Assembly: GCA_019116445.1 (NCBI GenBank)
Contig: DXBP01000044.1
Span: 1 to 52,680, forward strand
Source of the DNA: Candidatus Gemmiger excrementigallinarum
GTDB lineage: Bacteria; Bacillota; Clostridia; Oscillospirales; Ruminococcaceae
Length of the DNA: 52,680 nt
Direction: 5' to 3'
Below, in pieces: positions 47,956 to 52,680 of the stretch (the first letter of the stretch is position 1; every line of letters begins with the position of its first letter). The position numbers were made by a program, and so were the translations under genes. The notes under the pieces were generated by a model. The model had not been told where the DNA came from, did no database searches, and worked only from the letters and a program-made list of their open reading frames with translations.

Positions 47956-49224
47956 ATGCAACTATTTATCCGAGTGTCCTACACCATCGAAATTCTCATG
48001 GGCGCGTTTTTGTTTTTGCAGCCGTTGCCGCGGCGGCAGCACTTTGCCCTTCGGCTGGCCGCGGCGCTGGCAGCGGCGTTGGCCGGAGGATGGGGCTTTT
48101 CTTACCTGAAACCGCTGGGGGAATTGGGCAATCTTGTCAACCTTCAGCTCACCATCGTCTGCATCATCCTGTGTATGTGGTTTGCGTTTGAAGTGCCCTT
48201 TGTCACGGTGTTGTCCGCCTGTGTGGCAGGGGTGGCAGCCCAGCACATCGGCCATCATATCAGTCGTCTGGCCGCCGAATTGCCCTGGATTCCCCATTGG
48301 AGCAACCCCCTGGAATTCGTCTGTGTCAGTGCGGTGTATCTGGTGCTTTATTTTACCCTGGGGCGCTGGCTGCGCAACAATCGCTATTATGAATATACCG
48401 ACCCTCGCATTACGGCGGTGTCGGTGGTGATCGTGCTGATTTGTACCGGTATCACCCGGCTGCTGCGCCTGGCCGGGGAACTGAACTTCTTTACCGTAGC
48501 CAGCACGGCGCTGTATGCCATTACCTGCTGTGTGCTGGCGCTGTTCTTCGAGTTCTTTCTGTACTACAATCTGCGCAAGGAAAGCGAGCATCTTCTGTTC
48601 CGTCGCATACACGAGGAAGAACGCCGCCAGTATGAAACCAGCAAGGAAAACGCCGAGATGCTCAGCATCCAATGCCATGACCTGAAACACAAACTGGTGG
48701 CACTGGAAGGCAGGCTGCCGCAGCGGGAGATTGACTCCATGCGCAGCATCATCGATACCTACGACGGCATCTATCACACCGGCAGCGAGGTGCTGGATAT
48801 TATCCTCAACGAAAAAAGCCTGCGCTGTCGCGGCAAGGGAATTTCCATCACCTGCATGGGATCGGGCAAGGATCTGGGGTTTCTTGATACCATGGATGTG
48901 TACTCTCTTTTCGGAAACCTGCTGGAAAACGCCATCACTGCCACGGAACAGCTGGCGGAACCCCAAAAGCGGATCATCAGCCTGGTAATGGAGCAAAAGG
49001 GAAATCTTGTTTCCATCGATGTGATGAATTTCTTCCAGGGGCCCGACCCGGTGCTGGAAGACGGCCTGCCCCGTACTACTAAACAGGAGGAACGCGGGTA
49101 CCATGGCTACGGCCTGAAAAGTGTGCGGGCCATTGCCCGCAAATACAAGGGGGATTTGTCCGTCCATTGTAAGGATGGGATCTTTACCACCCAGGTGTAC
49201 CTGATGCAGGGCGAACCGGCCTGA
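47956..49224 (+). CDS. AgrC-like GHKL sensor histidine kinase
   Basis: 422 residues from ATG 47956, five bases after GGGAGG. Five or six transmembrane segments fill residues 1-205. The phospho-acceptor region CHDLKHKL has H241, and the GHKL ATPase has SLFGNLLENAITA and HGYGLKSV. AgrC-type kinases often read secreted peptides; no peptide precursor or processing protease gene was found next to it. It is paired with the LytTR regulator upstream and probably senses an extracellular cue linked to the GH3 locus. Confidence 0.92.
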   Translation: MQLFIRVSYTIEILMGAFLFLQPLPRRQHFALRLAAALAAALAGGWGFSYLKPLGELGNLVNLQLTIVCIILCMWFAFEVPFVTVLSACVAGVAAQHIGHHISRLAAELPWIPHWSNPLEFVCVSAVYLVLYFTLGRWLRNNRYYEYTDPRITAVSVVIVLICTGITRLLRLAGELNFFTVASTALYAITCCVLALFFEFFLYYNLRKESEHLLFRRIHEEERRQYETSKENAEMLSIQCHDLKHKLVALEGRLPQREIDSMRSIIDTYDGIYHTGSEVLDIILNEKSLRCRGKGISITCMGSGKDLGFLDTMDVYSLFGNLLENAITATEQLAEPQKRIISLVMEQKGNLVSIDVMNFFQGPDPVLEDGLPRTTKQEERGYHGYGLKSVRAIARKYKGDLSVHCKDGIFTTQVYLMQGEPA

Positions 49225-49246
49225 AAACGGAATCACGATCAAAAGA

Positions 49247-49281
49247 CAAAAGGCAGCAGGCCATCGGCTTGCTGCCTTTTG
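49247..49281 (+). terminator. Terminator after the kinase gene
   Basis: CAAAAGGCAGCA (49247-49258) and TGCTGCCTTTTG (49270-49281) form a 12-bp stem with an 11-base loop ending in TTTTGC. Confidence 0.8.
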
Positions 49282-49388
49282 CTGTTCCGAATCGAAAGCA
49301 ACGGTGCGGTTTGCCGCCGAAGGGAAGGGGACAAAGCAACGCCGGACCTCCTCCGGGGAAAACCTGTACACAATAAAATAAAAAGAAA

Positions 49389-49417
49389 AAGCGATAGAGC
49401 ATTAAACTCTATCGCTT
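49389..49417 (-). terminator. Terminator of the tRNA-Lys gene
   Basis: AAGCGATAGAG (49389-49399) and CTCTATCGCTT (49407-49417) pair over 11 bp; on the minus strand a T-rich tract follows. It lies 3 bp beyond the tRNA 3' end. Confidence 0.85.
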
Positions 49418-49419
49418 GT

Positions 49420-49476
49420 TGGCTGCCCCAGTCCGACTTGAACGGACGACACCCTGATTAAAAGTCAGGTGCTCTA
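49420..49476 (-). pseudogene. Truncated tRNA-Lys(TTT), 3' portion only; attachment-site remnant
   Basis: On the minus strand the sequence from the D-stem 3' strand (GAGC) onward is perfect: anticodon arm CCTGA-CTTTTAA-TCAGG with anticodon TTT, T arm GTCCG-TTCAAGT-CGGAC, acceptor strand TGGGGCA, discriminator G and encoded CCA. The 5' acceptor strand (expected TGCCCCA) and the first part of the D arm are absent; from 49477 the sequence is unrelated. The break is next to a serine recombinase gene, so it is read as the left junction of an integrated element. The missing 5' part should lie at the far junction, beyond the window. Confidence 0.85.
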
Positions 49477-49610
49477 AAACAGCGGATTTTGTCGAAAAGT
49501 AAAAAATATATCGTTATTATGATGATAAATTGCTTGAAAATGATTTTTCCTGCCAATGATGTGAAGGCAAACTTCAAAAACAAAAAATAACGTAAATGCG
49601 AGGAAAGCGC

Positions 49611-51185
49611 CTACGGCTTGACGCTGCAGACGCTCTTCTTGGTTTTCCCGGTACAGGACAGGAAGAAAGAATAGTTTGATGTGAGGTTAAGGTTTATGGC
49701 GTAGCCTCGCTGGATCTCAACCCGCTGGAAGAGTTCCCGCAAGATTTCGCGCTGTTCCTCTTCTGCGGCAGTGGGTAATATACGTTTCCAGCTCAGGACA
49801 GTGGCGTACAGGAAAGATAGGTTTCGAGAAATGTATTGCAGATGTTGATTTTGGCCGTTCAACCGATCTACCCAGCCGGACAAGCGATTGCAAATTGTGT
49901 TCTGTTCGTGAATCAGAGCGCTCAGTTCTTTGGCAGTATATTTGCTTCTGCCATCCAGAACGCGAATCACTTCATTTTCTCTCTTGGAGAGTTCTGCCTT
50001 TGCCGATTCCAAACGGTCCTTTTCTTCCTGTAATCGCTGCTTTGCTGCCTTGCACTTCTCCTCCAAAGTTTTCCGCAAGGAAGCTTCTGAATGTGCGGTA
50101 AATAGATTCAGTAGGGTAGAGGTCTGCCGCAGAACCATAGCATCTACGGTTTCGGCTGTATAGGTGGATTGCCCGCGCTCAACAAACTGTGCTTTCCGAC
50201 AGATAGGACAAACATACTGAGTTTTGTTTCGCCGGGAGTTTTCTGCCGGACGGCTGGTGGAAAGACGATGGCCACAGGTGCCGCAAAAGAGAATGCCGGA
50301 AAGGAGTGCCGACTTTCCCTTTCTTGGTATCGAGCGCCGCTGAACTGTAGCCACAGAGCGACTGGTAAGAATTTGGTTTGCCTTTTCAAAAGTGGTCTCA
50401 TCAATAATCTGCAAAATCGGAATATGTGGTGAGGCGACGTCCCGCTTTATTATGTATCCAAGGTAAGCGCGGTTTTGCAGAATGCTCTTAATTGTCCGAC
50501 ATTGAAATTTGGCACCTGCCCGTGTACGAAGGCCTCGCTGGTTCAGATCGTTGGCGAGAGTTGTGGTGCTAATTTGTTCGGAAACGGTCCGAGCAAAAAT
50601 TTCTTTGACAATGGCGGCCTCTTCGTCGCAAACCAGAAGATCCTGAACAGGCTTCCCCTTTTTGTTTCGGCGTCCGGTGTAGGTCAGGCGATATCCATAA
50701 GTAACAGGGCCACCGGTATAATAGCCTTCCTGGTGCATCTGACGAAGCCGTGTCTGGATGCGCAGGGAGGTATTTTGGGATTCGCCTTCACCTTGCCAGT
50801 AGCGAATGTAATTGAGTAGCCGGTCTGTGTGGCTGTCCAGAATTTGTTCGCCCTCTTTAACACTGATGACGCGGATGCCGTGCTTGATAAACCATTCGAC
50901 AACGAAAGGCGTTTCGTCGCTCCGGCGCCCGATTCTGTCGAACATAAAGACGAGCAGGATGTCAAAACGCTTCTCGAGCGCGTCCTCGCGCAGCTTCTGC
51001 AGGGCGTCTCGATCTTCAGCTGGAGTTTTAAACGCCGAAATGCCGCGCTCCTGGTATTCTTTGATGATCCACAACCCGTGCTCCCGCGCATATTCCTGAC
51101 ACGCCTCCCGCTGCATGGGGATATCATTATGATCGGCTTGGGCCGTTGTAGAAACCCGGTATAGGCAGCAAACACGAAGTAGCAT
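49611..51185 (-). CDS. Large serine recombinase (site-specific integrase)
   Basis: 524 residues from ATG 51185 with GAGG 10 bp upstream. The N-terminal resolvase domain has the nucleophile Ser12 in LYRVSTTAQ and the catalytic arginines in FDRIGRR. A recombinase domain follows (about 160-270, with GYRLTYTGRRNKKGKPV), then a zinc ribbon (FCGTCGHRLS ... CPIC), then a long coiled coil (about 360-440), which in this family controls direction. It should catalyse integration and excision of the right-hand element, with the tRNA-Lys junction as one attachment site. Confidence 0.94.
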   Translation of the reverse strand: MLLRVCCLYRVSTTAQADHNDIPMQREACQEYAREHGLWIIKEYQERGISAFKTPAEDRDALQKLREDALEKRFDILLVFMFDRIGRRSDETPFVVEWFIKHGIRVISVKEGEQILDSHTDRLLNYIRYWQGEGESQNTSLRIQTRLRQMHQEGYYTGGPVTYGYRLTYTGRRNKKGKPVQDLLVCDEEAAIVKEIFARTVSEQISTTTLANDLNQRGLRTRAGAKFQCRTIKSILQNRAYLGYIIKRDVASPHIPILQIIDETTFEKANQILTSRSVATVQRRSIPRKGKSALLSGILFCGTCGHRLSTSRPAENSRRNKTQYVCPICRKAQFVERGQSTYTAETVDAMVLRQTSTLLNLFTAHSEASLRKTLEEKCKAAKQRLQEEKDRLESAKAELSKRENEVIRVLDGRSKYTAKELSALIHEQNTICNRLSGWVDRLNGQNQHLQYISRNLSFLYATVLSWKRILPTAAEEEQREILRELFQRVEIQRGYAINLNLTSNYSFFLSCTGKTKKSVCSVKP

Positions 51186-51254
51186 AATAGAAGGGCCTCG
51201 GAGTATCTGTGTATATAATGTTGGTTTAGGAAAGAATACGACCTTTATTTAGAT

Positions 51255-51587
51255 TCATACTAATTGTTCGCTTATCATTTGCTCATAAACAGAATCCAAT
51301 TCGCTGTTTAAATTTTTGATGTACTCAGTGCATACCTCTTTAAATAGTGCACGAGTATAACTGGCTTCAATTTTTAACTGAAGAACAACTTTGCTTATTA
51401 AAAGCTTTTGGAGTAAGCAAGAAAAGACAGTAACCAGTTGATTTTGTCCATCTTCAGCATTTAAATCTACATCTATGCCTTGAGGATGTGATTCTGATAC
51501 CAAATCGAAATGCAGAATGTCCTTACCGCCCTTGTCCAAAAGTTCAACATTGATGACTACCGATTTCGTAGATGTGTTCTCGCTCAT
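51255..51587 (-). CDS. Small unknown protein paired with the ATPase
   Basis: 110 residues from ATG 51587. The first 60 residues look beta-rich (VVINVELLDKGGKDILHFDL), the rest helical. No family was recognised. It overlaps the end of the upstream ATPase gene by 44 bp in another frame, which implies tight co-expression and probably a joint function. The two may be a defence pair, by analogy with many ATPase-plus-small-protein systems on mobile elements; this is inference. Confidence 0.65.
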   Translation of the reverse strand: MSENTSTKSVVINVELLDKGGKDILHFDLVSESHPQGIDVDLNAEDGQNQLVTVFSCLLQKLLISKVVLQLKIEASYTRALFKEVCTEYIKNLNSELDSVYEQMISEQLV

Positions 51588-52680
51588 AAAAAGCTTCTTT
51601 CCCTCCTTCTAGTGTATGCATACTCTCATCTTTCCACGAAAGTACATTGTCGGGGTCATTGATATCCACTAGTTTATTTGTGAACGGGTTCCCGGTATAT
51701 GTGTAGTAAACGCCTTTATCATATTTACGAAAAATGGTTTGATATGGTAACGTCCGTACGGCTATATTAGCGTTGTGCGTGGCAACCACTACTATTTTAT
51801 GCTCTTTGGCCAAATCACTAAGTTTTGGTCTAATACACTGATCGATATAGGAGTTACCCATTCCAAGTTCAGGTTCATCAATTAAATAGGCGTCAGCAGG
51901 CGAAGATAGCGATTTTTGTAAAAGTAGAATGCCTTTTTCCCCATTTGAAGGTTCATAGGGGAGATGGTCTTTTCCTCCTTCTTTACCTTCTCCAACAATT
52001 AGTTTTGAAAGCCCAATGAATGGTGCAACGTCTTTAATATTGTGTTCTCGACAAAGGTCATTGAATTGAGATACTACAGAAACTAAGGATGCAGAACAAA
52101 TTTCGTTTTGTAGGTTGTTTAAGCTGGTGTTGACTTCTCTAAGGTTGCGAATCCCGAGGGCAAACTCAGAAGTACGTGATTCGGGGCAAAGCATTCGATA
52201 AGAGGAGCGTATGTAGATCGAACCTTTATCTTCCAGAACACCGAGGTAAGCATCCTCGTTTTTGGGGGCAGCAGAGAGCGCCTTTAATATAGTCCGGACG
52301 TTTTTTAAGAGTCTAAGGCGCCTAATTGCAAAGTCGTAAAATCCGGTTGTAGAAGGGTGAGATTTCGTATCAGTGTTTTTGTCTGCGATAGATTTGATTT
52401 GTTCGATACTGTAATTTGAGAGCACTGTGGCTTCCCATTCTATAAAAGATTTGATTGTTTCATCAGTGGTTCGGTCCGCCAATGTAGCAATTAAATTATT
52501 TAATCTGTTCGCATCTTCGGAGGATAAGTATAAATTTATATCAATGGATCGAAGAAGTTCGGCAATTTTTGTGACATTGTTTTTATCTTTCTTCTTTTTC
52601 GAATAGACGGAATGTGCATTGGTAGTTAGCTTTGTGGCAAGCGTGATTTTCATCCGATTTTTGTTACGGTTATTCTGCTT
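51544..52680 (-). CDS. ABC/SMC-type ATPase, C-terminal part (5' end outside window)
   Basis: The frame is open to the window edge; an internal ATG at 52653 exists, but the visible protein lacks a Walker A motif, so the true start is probably further right. Visible are a helical middle region, the ABC signature-like YEPSNGEKGILLL, Walker B AYLIDEPELGMGNSYID and the switch His in VVVATHNANIAV. The C-terminal SMHTLEGGKEAFYERE resembles TrlF-like or OLD-like defence ATPases. It shares a transcript with the 110-residue protein. Phage defence is a reasonable guess from family type and location; the N-terminal effector or sensor domain is unseen. Confidence 0.75.
   Translation of the reverse strand, partial: KQNNRNKNRMKITLATKLTTNAHSVYSKKKKDKNNVTKIAELLRSIDINLYLSSEDANRLNNLIATLADRTTDETIKSFIEWEATVLSNYSIEQIKSIADKNTDTKSHPSTTGFYDFAIRRLRLLKNVRTILKALSAAPKNEDAYLGVLEDKGSIYIRSSYRMLCPESRTSEFALGIRNLREVNTSLNNLQNEICSASLVSVVSQFNDLCREHNIKDVAPFIGLSKLIVGEGKEGGKDHLPYEPSNGEKGILLLQKSLSSPADAYLIDEPELGMGNSYIDQCIRPKLSDLAKEHKIVVVATHNANIAVRTLPYQTIFRKYDKGVYYTYTGNPFTNKLVDINDPDNVLSWKDESMHTLEGGKEAFYEREHIYEIGSHQC

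Larger units (their letters stand above)
49477..52680. mobile_element. Integrative element with large serine recombinase (right end outside window)
   Basis: The element starts where the tRNA-Lys sequence breaks off, encodes a serine recombinase near that edge, and is more AT-rich than the chromosome to the left. Two further genes, a small unknown protein and an ATPase, are inside. Bases 49477-49610 hold no gene; TATC...GATA inverted repeats near 49508-49526 may belong to the recombinase site. Size and class (integrative element or prophage) cannot be judged from the visible part. Confidence 0.7.

Noticed and set aside
49385-49420. Start of a second tRNA or small RNA left of the tRNA-Lys remnant
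   Set aside because: The sequence is fully explained as the terminator hairpin of the tRNA-Lys gene.

Overview
The window looks like chromosomal DNA of an anaerobic gut Clostridium-relative, most likely an Oscillospirales/Ruminococcaceae member near Faecalibacterium, Gemmiger or Subdoligranulum. The evidence is a GC-rich coding background, strong AGGAGG-type ribosome binding sites, an oxygen-sensitive class III ribonucleotide reductase (NrdD/NrdG), hexuronate catabolism by the isomerase route (UxaC/UxaB/UxaA), a membrane-tethered permuted GH3 enzyme, and a molybdenum hydroxylase cluster. Two more AT-rich islands interrupt this background, one at each end. Left island (1 to about 12831): the right part of a Tn7-like transposon. 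The core operon tniQ-tnsA-tnsB-tnsC (6748-12559) reads rightwards, ends in a terminator, and is followed by three direct repeats that look like TnsB-binding sites and a terminus ending in ACA at 12831. That terminus lies 16 bp beyond the nrdD stop codon, so the nrdD 3' end is the apparent attachment site, as the glmS end is for Tn7. Divergent from tniQ is a cargo operon reading leftwards: a degenerate ISL3-transposase-like zinc-finger protein translationally coupled to hsdM, then hsdS, a HEPN-domain protein, and a DUF3990/DUF3791 pair that runs off the left edge. The left transposon end and any hsdR lie outside the window. Middle (12848-49224): the host chromosome. nrdD and nrdG are divergent and share NrdR-like boxes. 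uxaC diverges from uxaB-uxaA-epimerase. Then come a WecG/TagA glycosyltransferase, a glycerol catabolic operon (glpK, glycerol-3-phosphate dehydrogenase, a second flavoprotein, a DUF1667 protein), a potassium block (trkH, trkA, a 48-residue membrane peptide, KdpD-like kinase, KdpE) without kdpABC, and an alanine/glycine symporter. These are followed by an NTPase-ModE fusion regulator, a purine permease, a three-subunit molybdenum hydroxylase and its MocA-like cofactor enzyme, a DegV protein, a MarR-controlled membrane protein, and a DUF2798 membrane protein behind a probable attenuator. The block closes with a small membrane protein plus GH3 enzyme, then a LytTR regulator and its GHKL kinase. 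Right island (about 49477 to the end): an element with a large serine recombinase, inserted in a tRNA-Lys(TTT) gene of which only the 3' three-quarters remains in the window. It carries a small unknown protein and an ABC/SMC-type ATPase that runs off the right edge. The most notable system is the Tn7-like element: an apparent nrdD attachment site, a TniQ with four tandem zinc-ribbon modules and a winged helix that could read that site, and a restriction/HEPN defence cargo linked to a repurposed transposase.
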